Shown: positions 6,745 to 12,268 of the stretch, piece by piece | Position numbering within the stretch: position 1 is the stretch's first letter | Layout of the letters: each line of letters starts with the position of its first letter | NCBI GenBank assembly: GCA_050011895.1 | Contig: JBEKIF010000091.1 | Coordinates: forward strand, 1 to 12,268 | Length of the DNA: 12,268 nucleotides | Source of the DNA: DATBGO01 sp050011895 | Lineage (GTDB): Bacteria; Actinomycetota; Actinomycetes; Streptosporangiales; Streptosporangiaceae | Reading direction: 5' to 3' | The notes under the pieces: model-generated | Seen by the model: only the letters and a program-made list of their open reading frames with translations | Database searches by the model: none | What the model was told of the DNA's origin: nothing | Program-made: the position numbers and the translations under genes

Positions 6745-7500
6745 ATGGAAGCCAATGTCACACAAGGCCCACCATCGGGCGACTCGGCCTGGGCACGCGC
6801 TTTCGCGCTCCTGTATGACCCCTTCATCTGGGTGGGCGAGCGCACCGGACTGCGCGCCCACAGAAGGGCTCTGCTCAGCCGCGCGCGCGGGTGCACGCTC
6901 GAGATCGGCAGCGGCACCGGCCTGAATCTGCCGCACTACCCCGACGACCTCGACGATCTGGTCCTGGCGGAACCAGACGCCGCAATGCGCTCCCGCCTTG
7001 AGAAGAGGCTGAGCCGCAGCGGCCGGGGGACCCGGCTGGTTGACGCGCCGGCGGAACGGCTGCCGTTCCCCAACGGATCGGTCGACACGGTCGTCTCGAC
7101 CCTCGTGTTGTGCACGGTCGACGCCCCCGACGTTGCCCTGCGGGAGATCGCGAGGGTGTTGCGGCCCGGCGGTCAGCTGCTCTTCCTCGAGCACGTCCGC
7201 TCTGAGTCACCGACGCTCGCCCGTTGGCAGGACCGACTAGCCGGGCCGTGGCGTCGCTTTGCACGAGGCTGTCGCTGCAACCGCGCCACCGCGGAGCTGA
7301 TCGTGACCTGCGGGCTGGAACTCGAACAGACATGCGAAACGCCGTGGCACGGAATGCCGCCGATCGTGCGGCCGCTCATCGTCGGCCGGGCGACCGTTCA
7401 TCGTCGCCCAAGGCACGAAACGGAAGGAGCGGTGGCCGGGACTGGCTCACACGTCGTTAACCAGGCGGAGCCGGCGTCCGCGTCGGGCTGTTCCTCCTGA
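6745..7500 (+). CDS. Class I SAM-dependent methyltransferase
   Basis: A 251-residue methyltransferase of the UbiE/phospholipid-N-methyltransferase-like group. The SAM-binding motif I is LEIGSGTGLNL (about 52-62), followed by an acidic residue in LAEPD, motif IV in DTVVSTLVLCTV, and ALREIARVLRPGGQLLFLEHV (post-motif IV), which is typical of the family. A CxC-type stretch, FARGCRCNRATAELI, precedes the C-terminal strand pair ending near PPIVRPLIVGRAT. About 30 further residues (HRRPRHETEG to the end) are low-complexity and run into the luciferase-like relic, so the reading frame has probably been extended past its original stop. No convincing RBS precedes the ATG. It may be co-regulated with the upstream hydrolase-LuxR gene (85-base gap), though a hairpin lies between. 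The substrate is unknown. Confidence 0.85.
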   Translation: MEANVTQGPPSGDSAWARAFALLYDPFIWVGERTGLRAHRRALLSRARGCTLEIGSGTGLNLPHYPDDLDDLVLAEPDAAMRSRLEKRLSRSGRGTRLVDAPAERLPFPNGSVDTVVSTLVLCTVDAPDVALREIARVLRPGGQLLFLEHVRSESPTLARWQDRLAGPWRRFARGCRCNRATAELIVTCGLELEQTCETPWHGMPPIVRPLIVGRATVHRRPRHETEGAVAGTGSHVVNQAEPASASGCSS

Positions 7501-7816
7501 CGGTCAACCCCTCACCGGCGGTCCGGAGCAGCTGTATGCGATGCTCGCTCGGGTCGCCGAGGAGGGCGTCGACCACATCTGCGTCGGCTATTATGTGAGC
7601 TTCTTCGTGGGGCGGGCTCGGACGGGGTGATCACTGCGACCTCGATGCTCGCCGCCCAGGCTGAGCTGCGGGGTGTACGTCGGGCTTTACCTGCTGCCGT
7701 TGCGCCATCGGGTTCCGGTCGCCCGGCAGCTCGCTACGCTCGCGCAGCTTGCTCCTGGCCGGCTCTCGCTCGGGGTGGGGATCGGCGGCGAGGACCCGAC
7801 CTCGGCCCCTGGATGA
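7482..7816 (+). pseudogene. Luciferase-like (F420-dependent LLM class) monooxygenase relic
   Basis: Joined across three reading frames, this stretch reads as the N-terminal third of an LLM-class flavin/F420 oxidoreductase. The pieces are VGLFLLTVNP (7482 on), LTGGPEQLYAMLARVAEEGVD and HICVG; then GSDGVITATSMLAAQAEL; then VYVGLYLLPLRHRVPVARQL, ATLAQLAPGRLSLGVGIGGED, ending at TGA 7814-7816. At least three frame breaks occur (near 7511, 7610 and 7672), there is no start codon, and the last two thirds of the TIM barrel are missing. It is a dead gene. Its 5' end overlaps the end of the methyltransferase frame. The three breaks argue against a single sequencing error. Confidence 0.75.
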
Positions 7817-8037
7817 AGGCACTGCTGGCGGCGCTGGAGAAGACCGGAAACTGATATGGCGGCGGCGCCCCGGCACGGGACGAGCGCAGCAGTGCGCGCT
7901 GATGTTCATGCCAGCCCGGGTCCAGGCCCAGCATAGATGCCAATGGGCCTTACGCAGTAGCACCCGCTGCCGCCCGGTGACGGCAGAACTCAGTGACAAA
8001 CCAGTGACAAATGATCAAGGACCTGCTACTCCGTGAG
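7817..8037. other. Spacer before the tRNA fragment
   Basis: Only a short frame fragment (MKALLAALEKTGN, ending at TGA about 7853) and the CAGTGACAAA repeats are seen. The fragment may be the end of another eroded gene. No gene is supported. Confidence 0.4.
7991..8011. repeat. Tandem CAGTGACAAA repeat beside the tRNA fragment
   Basis: CAGTGACAAA occurs at 7991-8000 and 8002-8011, an 11-base period or about one helical turn, about 25 bases from the tRNA-Glu 3' fragment. Such repeats next to an att core are candidate integrase or excisionase arm sites; this is inferred. Confidence 0.45.
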
Positions 8038-8083
8038 TAGCCCCGACCGGATTTGAACCGGCGCTACCGCCTTGAGAGAGCGG
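8038..8083 (-). pseudogene. 3' half of tRNA-Glu(CTC), probable attachment-site scar
   Basis: Read on the minus strand, the 5-bp anticodon stem CCGCT/GGCGG encloses the 7-base loop CTCTCAA with anticodon CTC (8076-8074). A normal variable loop follows, then a complete T-arm (GCCGG TTCAAAT CCGGT) and the acceptor 3' strand CGGGGCT plus discriminator A (8038). The 5' partner AGCCCCG is absent at the required distance; the bases there (ACCGACC region) do not pair, although a weak D-arm-like GACG/TGTC exists. The 3' half closely resembles actinomycete tRNA-Glu as I remember it. Elements that integrate into tRNA genes duplicate exactly this 3' portion, so I infer an att site. CCA is not encoded. 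Confidence 0.65.
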
Positions 8084-8117
8084 TGACATGCCGCTCCCGT
8101 CCGGTCGGTCACGACAG

Positions 8118-8273
8118 CTAGCGCCGATCACCAGGCGCGGACCTCGCTGGTGTCCTGGTGTCCGTGGACTGATACGGCATGCTGTGTAGGGCTTCGTCTT
8201 CTTCACCGGAGATGGTGAGGGTGCAGTTGGTCTGGCTGTGGAAGTCCCGGCAGTCGGCGACTTTGCGGCTCAT
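8118..8273 (-). pseudogene. DUF1059 small protein gene, frameshifted
   Basis: The start ATG (8273) has a good RBS (AAAGGAG, about 8 bases upstream). The protein begins MSRKVADCRDFHSQTNCTL and TISGEEDEAL, the characteristic opening of actinomycete DUF1059 proteins (about 55-60 residues, function unknown). In the read frame it then turns to unrelated residues and stops at 8118. A one-base shift restores QHAVSVHGHQDTSEVRAW ending at TGA 8130-8128, which is the family's usual second half. About five residues normally between the two halves are missing, so a small out-of-frame deletion is the likely cause. It may still make a short peptide. It is downstream of another possible broken small gene (8313-8442). 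Confidence 0.7.
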
Positions 8274-8312
8274 GTCGTGCTCCTTTCGCTCAGCGATTGC
8301 TGACCGGTTCAT

Positions 8313-8442
8313 TCATGAGTCGGTTGACAGCTCATCGACGCGTTCGACGTCGAGGTTGCGGATATCGGCGCGCTGTCACAAAGTCGGCCGGGGCAAGCAG
8401 GTCGTCGATCGTGGGCGGAATTGCCCGGATCGCGGCGCCCAT
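8313..8442 (-). pseudogene. Possible broken small gene upstream of the DUF1059 gene
   Basis: An ATG at 8442 follows GGAGGGG at good spacing and begins MGAAIRAIPPTIDDLLAPAD. As read, it ends at 8332 after 36 residues with a basic, low-quality tail. Shifting frame after ADFVTA gives DIRNLDVERVDELSTDS with a stop at 8315-8313, which looks more protein-like. I do not recognise the family. The RBS, the protein-like composition and the 40-base gap to the DUF1059 start suggest an old two-gene operon. Confidence 0.35.
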
Positions 8443-8553
8443 CAACGCCTCCCCTCCACCGCGGCCGCCCACCACGGTGAACTTCCTGCTGACAGGTCAG
8501 CCATCGCCAAGGCGGTCGTGCGTCGCTAAGGCCGTCCTGCGTAACTGGCTGCA

Positions 8554-8587
8554 CCCCTGATGATGGCGAGGAAGCCATCATCAGGGG
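8554..8587 (-). terminator. Perfect 14-bp hairpin terminator of the cupin gene
   Basis: CCCCTGATGATGGC (8554-8567) and GCCATCATCAGGGG (8574-8587) are exact complements around a 6-base loop, 33 bases past the cupin stop on the minus strand. There is no T-tail. It would work in either direction. Confidence 0.8.
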
Positions 8588-8619
8588 CTCAGCGCGGCTT
8601 TGGCAGGGCAGATGACAGG

Positions 8620-8982
8620 TCACCGTTTGGCGTATTCGGCGAACCCTTGCCAGTCGATGACGACGCACGGCTCGTCCCCGACCGTCCACGCGTCGTGCCC
8701 GGGCGCCATGATCGCGAAATCGCCTGGGCCGTACTCCATCTCTTGGCCGTCGTCCATCACGACCTTCATCCGCCCGGACACGAAGTAACCCATGTGGGCG
8801 GCCTGGCAGCTGTCCGTCTTGGCGATCGGCTTCACGTGCTCTGACCACCTCCAGCCAGGCAGGAACGTCGCCCGGCCTACAGCGCCTCCTTCCAGGTTCA
8901 CCAGCTCAAGCTGGCCGGTCCCGCCCTCGAACGGGCGGGTCTCTTCGGGTTTGTCGAGGCTCTTGCGAACAAGACCTGGCAT
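8620..8982 (-). CDS. Cupin-domain protein
   Basis: A complete 120-residue single-domain cupin. Residues about 35-115 form the beta barrel: PGWRWSEHVKPIAKTDSCQ and HMGYFVSGRMKVVMDDGQEM (first cupin motif region), then YGPGDFAIMAPGHDAWTVG (second motif, with PGH) and VVIDWQGFAEYAKR at the end. The first motif lacks the canonical HxH pair, so metal binding and enzymatic activity are uncertain; it may bind a small ligand instead. The start is set by AGGAGGT about 6 bases upstream. It is transcribed alone or with a possible small upstream frame, divergently from the LuxR-family regulator at 9357, and ends before a perfect hairpin. The substrate is unknown. Confidence 0.88.
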   Translation of the reverse strand: MPGLVRKSLDKPEETRPFEGGTGQLELVNLEGGAVGRATFLPGWRWSEHVKPIAKTDSCQAAHMGYFVSGRMKVVMDDGQEMEYGPGDFAIMAPGHDAWTVGDEPCVVIDWQGFAEYAKR

Positions 8983-9006
8983 CTTGACCTCCTGTTGGTT
9001 GCTGTA

Positions 9007-9244
9007 TCAAGGGGCTCGGATGGCCGAGACGCCAGACAGAGCCCTTGGCCGGAGCCAATTCACGCCCACACACGTGGCGTCGGCCCCATGCCGGCTGGCG
9101 AGGGATGCGAGCTGCCCGGCGGCCACCGGCCATGGCACGCGACAGTCCCAGAAGTTCTCCGACCGGCACGGAAGCCATCGCCTCCCAATAACCGTTGACC
9201 TGGCCGATAGAGTCCATCTGCTTGCTCTCATCCACGGCCGTCAT
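9007..9244 (-). other. Possible small frameshifted gene upstream of the cupin gene
   Basis: An ATG at 9244 after a G-rich stretch starts MTAVDESKQMDSIGQVNGYW and EAMASVPVGELLGLSRAMA, which looks like real protein. After that point a neighbouring frame (GQLASLASRHGADATCVG, ending at 9007, 24 bases before the cupin start) looks better than the continuing one, which overruns the cupin start. I do not recognise it and cannot exclude chance. Confidence 0.3.
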
Positions 9245-9281
9245 CGCCGCCACCCCCCGCGCCGTCGCTGTGCGCGTGTGC

Positions 9282-9311
9282 TTGACAAAACCTCCTGACC
9301 GGGGCAAGTGT
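9282..9311 (+). promoter_or_regulatory. Candidate promoter of the luxR-type gene
   Basis: A consensus -35 TTGACA (9282-9287) lies 18 bases before a weak -10-like AAGTGT (9306-9311), 46 bases ahead of the ATG at 9357. The first 15-bp repeat (9294-9308) covers the spacer. Confidence 0.35.
9294..9308. repeat. 15-bp direct repeat, copy 1
   Basis: CCTGACCGGGGCAAG, identical to 10134-10148. It lies 48 bases upstream of the LuxR-type start, inside the candidate promoter. Confidence 0.7.
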
Positions 9312-9356
9312 CTATACGCATATTGCGCACCGGGCGCGTCTGCCGGGGGTGCGGCC

Positions 9357-10157
9357 ATGTACGTCTCGCTGGAGACCCTGCGGCGGGCTGTCTCGCTCGT
9401 GGACAGCCTCGCCCAGCTCGACGACCCCGCTTGTTTCGCCGGGATCGTCCTTCCCGGCCTATCCACGCTGGTGGGCTGTGATGTCCTGACCTACAACGAG
9501 ATCGGATCAGCCCCGGGAGAAACGCGTTACGCAGACTACCCGGCCGGTGCGCTCGACCCGGCGACCCAGCCGGTATTCGCCGCACACGTGCACGAGCACC
9601 CGCTGGTCAACCACTACCGTGCCACGGGAAGCGGCGAACCGGTCATGATCAGCGACTTTCTCAGCCGGCAGCGATTCCACCGGCTGGGCCTGTACGCCGA
9701 GTTCTTCCGCGGCATACCAGTCGAGCACCAGATGGCCATCAGCCTGCCGGGCCCCGATGAGCAAGTGATCGGCGTCGCACTGAGCCGTGCCCGCCGCGAC
9801 TTCTGCGACTCCGATCGCGCCCTGCTCAGCGCGCTCCGGGCCCCGCTGATCGCCGCGCTGCAGCGCGCTCGCAGGCGCCAGCAGGCCGGCCAGGTCCTCA
9901 GCGCCTTGGCTAGCAGCGGGCTTGCCAGTCTCACCGACCGCGAGATCCAGATCATGCGGCTCGTCGCCGCAGGCCGCACCAACATCGCCATCGCCCACAA
10001 GCTCGAGGTGAGCCCCCGTACCATCGCCAAGCACCTCGAGCACATTTACCGCAAACTCGGAGTGAGCAGCCGCGCGGCAGCCGTCTCCCGCATCGCGCTG
10101 GCTGGCGCTCAGGACCCCTCCCCTAGAAGGGGGCCTGACCGGGGCAAGGGTCCCTGA
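9357..10157 (+). CDS. LuxR-family transcriptional regulator
   Basis: A 266-residue regulator. Residues about 1-170 are a sensory region without an obvious receiver domain, GAF-like in length and strand pattern (LVGCDVLTYNEIG, VFAAHVHEHPLVNHYRATG, GIPVEHQMAISLPGP). Residues about 186-250 are a clear LuxR/GerE helix-turn-helix: SLTDREIQIMRLVAAGRTN, IAIAHKLEVSPRTIAKHLEH, IYRKLGVSSRAAAV. The ligand is unknown. I chose the ATG at 9357 because GGGGGTG sits 5 bases upstream and the domain starts there; the frame is open from 9195, but those 54 residues look non-coding and overlap the promoter. It is divergent from the cupin gene and may regulate it. The last residues contain a small hairpin and the second copy of the 15-bp repeat. 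Confidence 0.9.
   Translation: MYVSLETLRRAVSLVDSLAQLDDPACFAGIVLPGLSTLVGCDVLTYNEIGSAPGETRYADYPAGALDPATQPVFAAHVHEHPLVNHYRATGSGEPVMISDFLSRQRFHRLGLYAEFFRGIPVEHQMAISLPGPDEQVIGVALSRARRDFCDSDRALLSALRAPLIAALQRARRRQQAGQVLSALASSGLASLTDREIQIMRLVAAGRTNIAIAHKLEVSPRTIAKHLEHIYRKLGVSSRAAAVSRIALAGAQDPSPRRGPDRGKGP
10112..10153 (+). terminator. Weak terminator-like structure at the end of the LuxR-type gene
   Basis: GGACCC (10112-10117) can pair with GGGTCC (10148-10153), enclosing a CCCCT AGA AGGGG hairpin (10120-10132). It overlaps the last codons. No T-run. Confidence 0.3.
10134..10148. repeat. 15-bp direct repeat, copy 2
   Basis: CCTGACCGGGGCAAG, identical to 9294-9308, inside the last codons of the LuxR-type gene. 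Confidence 0.7.
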
Positions 10158-10604
10158 GCTGCAGTTGAGTGTCGGTGATGGTCACCGCCGCGAGCCCCGC
10201 ACGGTCGGCTCTCCGGTTTCGAAAGCTCGGTCAAACGTCGCGGTCAGCTTGGATGGCGCGAGTCGGCTGAGGTCAGGCAAACGCCGCGCGCGGCCGCCTG
10301 ACTATCTCTTTCACGTGGCAGGGGGATGGGCGGCCTTGGTCGTCCTCACCGCCTCGCTGGGCGTGCTCTCCACCCGACTGCGCCGACGGCTGTGAGTCTC
10401 CTTAGTCAGAGGCACCGAATTGATAATCTGCGTGCCCTCAGCACGAGGATTGGGCAGCAAGGGCAGCGCAAATATTCGGCGATCGATCGGCGCAAGCGCC
10501 CGGTGCCAGCGTCGAGCGGAAGTTCACCCTGCGTGACAGCCGTCGTCAAAGCATGCGGGCCGTCACTGGGCAGATCCTGACAGGCGCCTTGTTGTCCTGC
10601 CCGG
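10158..10604. other. Gene-poor spacer with a possible membrane-helix remnant
   Basis: The only coding-like signal is a frame ending at 10395 whose last 30 residues contain a hydrophobic segment (HVAGGWAALVVLTASLGVL) followed by a basic STRLRRRL tail. That resembles the C-terminal end of a membrane transporter. It lacks a good start (only a TTG at 10165). I see nothing firm in 10396-10604. Confidence 0.3.
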
Positions 10605-11045
10605 GGTCACGGCAACATGACCATCGCGCCCCAGCAGTTCTGGCTGGGCACCAGCCGGGTCGGCCAGCAAGTCAGGTTCTGGATCGACACCACCACCGTG
10701 CACCTGAGCATCGGCGGATGGCGGATCAAGACCGTCCCCTCGCGGCTGTCGGCCGTTGACCTGGCCCGCCTCCGCCAGAATGGCGCCCGCCCGGCAGGAC
10801 CGCCCCCGGCCGGCAACGCGCCCGGAGCCCTGGCCGCCACCAGCTGCGTGGAAGTCCAGCGGCTAGTGAACTCCGCCGGGATCATCACCCTCGGCAATCA
10901 CCTCGTCCAGGTCGGCTCCCCGCTGGCCGGCCAGCGAGCCCGCATCCGCCTCGACGGCCAGGTCATGCACGTCATCACCCAGGACGGCGTCTTGTGGCGC
11001 ACCCTGCCCTGCCCGATCCCGCCCGGCCAGCGGCACCGGCTTTAG
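10605..11045 (+). pseudogene. IS481-like transposase, C-terminal relic
   Basis: The frame contains GNMTIAPQQFWLG, RVGQQVRFWIDTTTVHLS, GGWRIKTVPSRLSAVDLARL, NGARPAGPPPAG, SCVEVQRLVNSAGIITLGNH and ARIRLDGQVMHVITQDGVLW. This is the duplicated beta-rich C-terminal module found after the rve (DDE) domain of actinomycete IS481/integrase-core transposases. The helix-turn-helix and the whole DDE catalytic domain (about 250-300 residues) are missing. An in-frame stop at 10578-10580 bars any extension upstream, and the ATG at 10617 is just an internal methionine. It is a dead mobile-element fragment; I could not identify terminal inverted repeats around it. Confidence 0.7.
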
Positions 11046-11310
11046 GGCGTCCGCCTTGCCGGGCAACACCCACTGCCCCAGCCTCGCCTGACTGTCCAGC
11101 GGCGGGTATCCGGCCGCGGCGGCATCCAGGTCGCGCCAGCGGATCCAGGTCGCGAGCGGTGCCTAACCGATCCCTGGCGCCCCCACGTCTCCGTCGCATA
11201 CAGCCACGCGACGGGCCCCGCAGCAGGGAGCATCGAGGCGGAGGACACTCTGCCCGGCGCGCTAAAGGAGCTGCGGAAATTTAGCGGAAAGTATGGTCGC
11301 AGAGGAGAAA

Positions 11311-11395
11311 GGAGAGTATTCTGAGTGTTCTCCAAATAGTACTCCGGACCCCGGTATGTGCTTCCGATATGGCTGGCAGCGGGGCCGGTTTTTTT
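11311..11395 (+). terminator. Terminator with T7 tail preceded by competing hairpins
   Basis: CCGG-A-CCCCG (11344-11353) pairs with CGGGGCCGG (11380-11388) as a 9-bp stem with one bulged A and a 26-base loop, followed directly by seven T (11389-11395). Before it, GGAGAGTAT (11311-11319) pairs with GTGTTCTCC (11325-11333) including wobbles. Alternatively, GAGTATT (11314-11320) can pair with ATAGTACTC (11338-11344, with wobble and bulge-free count of 7 bp from AGTACTC), which excludes the first hairpin. The terminator is well supported; the switching is inference. Confidence 0.6.
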
Positions 11396-11505
11396 GGTGT
11401 CTGGGCCACACTCCTCGCGCTCCAGGCCAGAGAGGGTGTGAGCCAGCCCAAACGGACTTCTGTTTTGGCTTGCTAGCTGAACTGGCATGGCACGTGACAC
11501 GGGCT

Positions 11506-11517
11506 GCCGTTAACGGC
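11506..11517. promoter_or_regulatory. Perfect 12-bp palindrome GCCGTTAACGGC
   Basis: A self-complementary site 160 bases before the secreted-protein start. Its right half recurs as TAACGGCAT at 11572-11580. It is a candidate operator for an unknown regulator. Confidence 0.35.
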
Positions 11518-11677
11518 ATTAGCCACGCCGGGAGGCGACGCACACCGTCCCTGTCCTTGCGCGGTCGGCTATAACGGCATAACACACTGTGGAAACTGCC
11601 CAAGCGCGACCCGCGTGACGAGACGGACTCCCGCCCGTGTCGGCCCCACCCCAACCTCGCAGACTGAAGGAGTAATC

Positions 11678-12157
11678 ATGCGCAGAATCGGTAGGACATC
11701 GGCGGTATTCGTGGCCGCTATGGCCTGTCTCTCGTTCTCAGCAGCCGCCGCATCGGCGGCAAGCGCCGCTACCGTTCAGCCCTCTAGCCATGCGCTAAAG
11801 GCCAGGAGCAGTGTCGCTCCCGAAGCGGCACCACAAGCATCCGCTGCCGTTCCGGACGCCTATGGTGCAATCCTGTGCCAGGGCGACGTCTGCATACAGA
11901 GCCAGTGTGCACACTGTGATGTGCAGAATATCAACGCGTGGGCGAATACGTACACATTCACGGGGCACTTCGAGTTGACATTTGGGTGCTCGATAGCTGG
12001 TTGTAACAACTTTAACAGCCCCAACCGCAGTTGGCCCCGTGGTGGAACTCATTGGACCTTCGACGGCGTTCCCGCAGCGACGATTAGCGCGAGTGTACGT
12101 GCGTGGAAAGGGGGGCCACCCTGGCACGCAATAGGCAACGTGGGCTTCTACCTGTAG
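11678..12157 (+). CDS. Small secreted cysteine-rich protein, unknown function
   Basis: A 159-residue exported protein. The start at 11678 is fixed by AAGGAG 7 bases upstream. The N-terminus has a basic n-region (MRRIGR), a hydrophobic core (AVFVAAMACLSFSAAAASA) and an Ala-rich cleavage region near residues 28-33. An Ala/Pro/Ser-rich linker follows to about residue 65. The mature domain has six cysteines: CQGDVC, then CAHCDVQN, then FGCSIAGCN, enough for three disulfides. Aromatic stretches INAWANTYTFTGHFEL and THWTFDGVP, plus a Gly/Trp-rich end, suggest a small beta-rich domain. I recognise no family with certainty. It stands alone between a long leader region and a strong terminator. Its codon use is less GC-biased than that of its neighbours, which fits acquisition by transfer. 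Confidence 0.8.
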   Translation: MRRIGRTSAVFVAAMACLSFSAAAASAASAATVQPSSHALKARSSVAPEAAPQASAAVPDAYGAILCQGDVCIQSQCAHCDVQNINAWANTYTFTGHFELTFGCSIAGCNNFNSPNRSWPRGGTHWTFDGVPAATISASVRAWKGGPPWHAIGNVGFYL

Positions 12158-12208
12158 GGATTTAGGCCCTAGGCGGCCATAGCGAGAATTCCAGCGGCCA
12201 TCAAGTAA

Positions 12209-12252
12209 GCACAAGAGGCGCGCCCAGCCTTCGGGCTGGCGGCCTCTTGTGC
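12209..12252 (+). terminator. Long hairpin terminator with UUCG tetraloop
   Basis: GCACAAGAGGC (12209-12219) pairs with GCCTCTTGTGC (12242-12252). Inside it, CCAGCC and GGCTGG close a TTCG loop (12224-12239), with two single-base bulges between the two helices. C(UUCG)G is an exceptionally stable cap. It lies 52 bases after the secreted-protein stop. Confidence 0.85.
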
Positions 12253-12268
12253 TGTCTATTGGATCATC

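Larger units (their letters stand above)
11046..11677. other. 632-base gap, partly AT-richer, with structured elements
   Basis: No gene is supported. It holds a 12-bp direct repeat ATCCAGGTCGCG (11124-11135 and 11143-11154), an 11-base-period GCGGAAA pair (11273-11279 and 11284-11290), the hairpin-terminator block 11311-11395, the palindrome at 11506-11517, and a TAACGGCAT direct repeat (11511-11519 and 11572-11580). Composition between about 11270 and 11400 is clearly less GC-rich than its surroundings. Confidence 0.55.

Noticed and set aside
8038..8115. Complete functional tRNA-Glu
   Set aside because: The acceptor 5' strand AGCCCCG is missing at the required distance and the D-arm is poor; only the 3' half is tRNA-like.
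8906..9466. 186-codon minus-strand frame between the cupin and LuxR genes
   Set aside because: It overlaps both the LuxR start region and the cupin 5' end; at most a short part near 9244 could be real.
11124..11154. ATCCAGGTCGCG direct repeat as an iteron or operator
   Set aside because: Only two copies at a 19-base period, in GC-rich DNA, with no replication or regulatory gene nearby.
1..12268. CRISPR array or defence system
   Set aside because: No regularly spaced repeats, and no Cas, restriction, toxin-antitoxin or other defence proteins were found.

Overview
The window is very GC-rich, with strong third-position G/C bias in its long genes. TetR-type regulators, an MMPL transporter, LuxR-type regulators, a DUF1059-like gene and leaderless-looking starts all point to an actinomycete chromosome. 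I cannot name the genus from this sequence alone.

Layout from left to right. Bases 1-1008 (minus) hold an N-terminally truncated tyrosine recombinase of the actinomycete integrative-element type, open at the left edge. Its first ATG lies just after the stop of a TetR repressor gene (1015-1611, minus). The TetR gene is divergent from a 738-residue MMPL/RND exporter (1716-3932, plus), and the shared intergenic region carries a perfect 14-bp palindrome, so this is a self-contained repressor-exporter pair. After a strong hairpin terminator comes a region of decay: a 53-base imperfect hairpin just before the RBS of an internally deleted oxidoreductase relic (4261-4587), then about 1 kb without a recognisable gene but with several inverted repeats. 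Next is an intact alpha/beta hydrolase fused to a LuxR DNA-binding domain (5619-6659), a hairpin, a SAM-dependent methyltransferase (6745-7500) and a frameshifted luciferase-like monooxygenase relic (7482-7816).

At 7991-8083 a tandem CAGTGACAAA repeat is followed by the 3' half of a tRNA-Glu(CTC) with no matching acceptor 5' strand, which looks like an attachment-site scar of an integrative element. To its right are a frameshifted DUF1059 gene, a possible second broken small gene, an intact cupin gene with a terminator, and a divergent LuxR-family regulator flanked by 15-bp direct repeats. An IS481-like transposase C-terminal relic (10605-11045) follows. A 0.6-kb gap then contains a bulged-stem terminator with a T7 tail preceded by competing hairpins. 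The window ends with a small secreted six-cysteine protein and a UUCG-capped terminator.

Overall this is accessory, heavily rearranged DNA. A few intact regulatory, transport or enzyme genes stand among at least five gene relics, an integrase fragment, a tRNA fragment and a transposase fragment. I found no CRISPR array, rRNA or complete tRNA. No complete new multi-gene system is evident; the most unusual signals are the non-coding hairpins and the att-like tRNA fragment.
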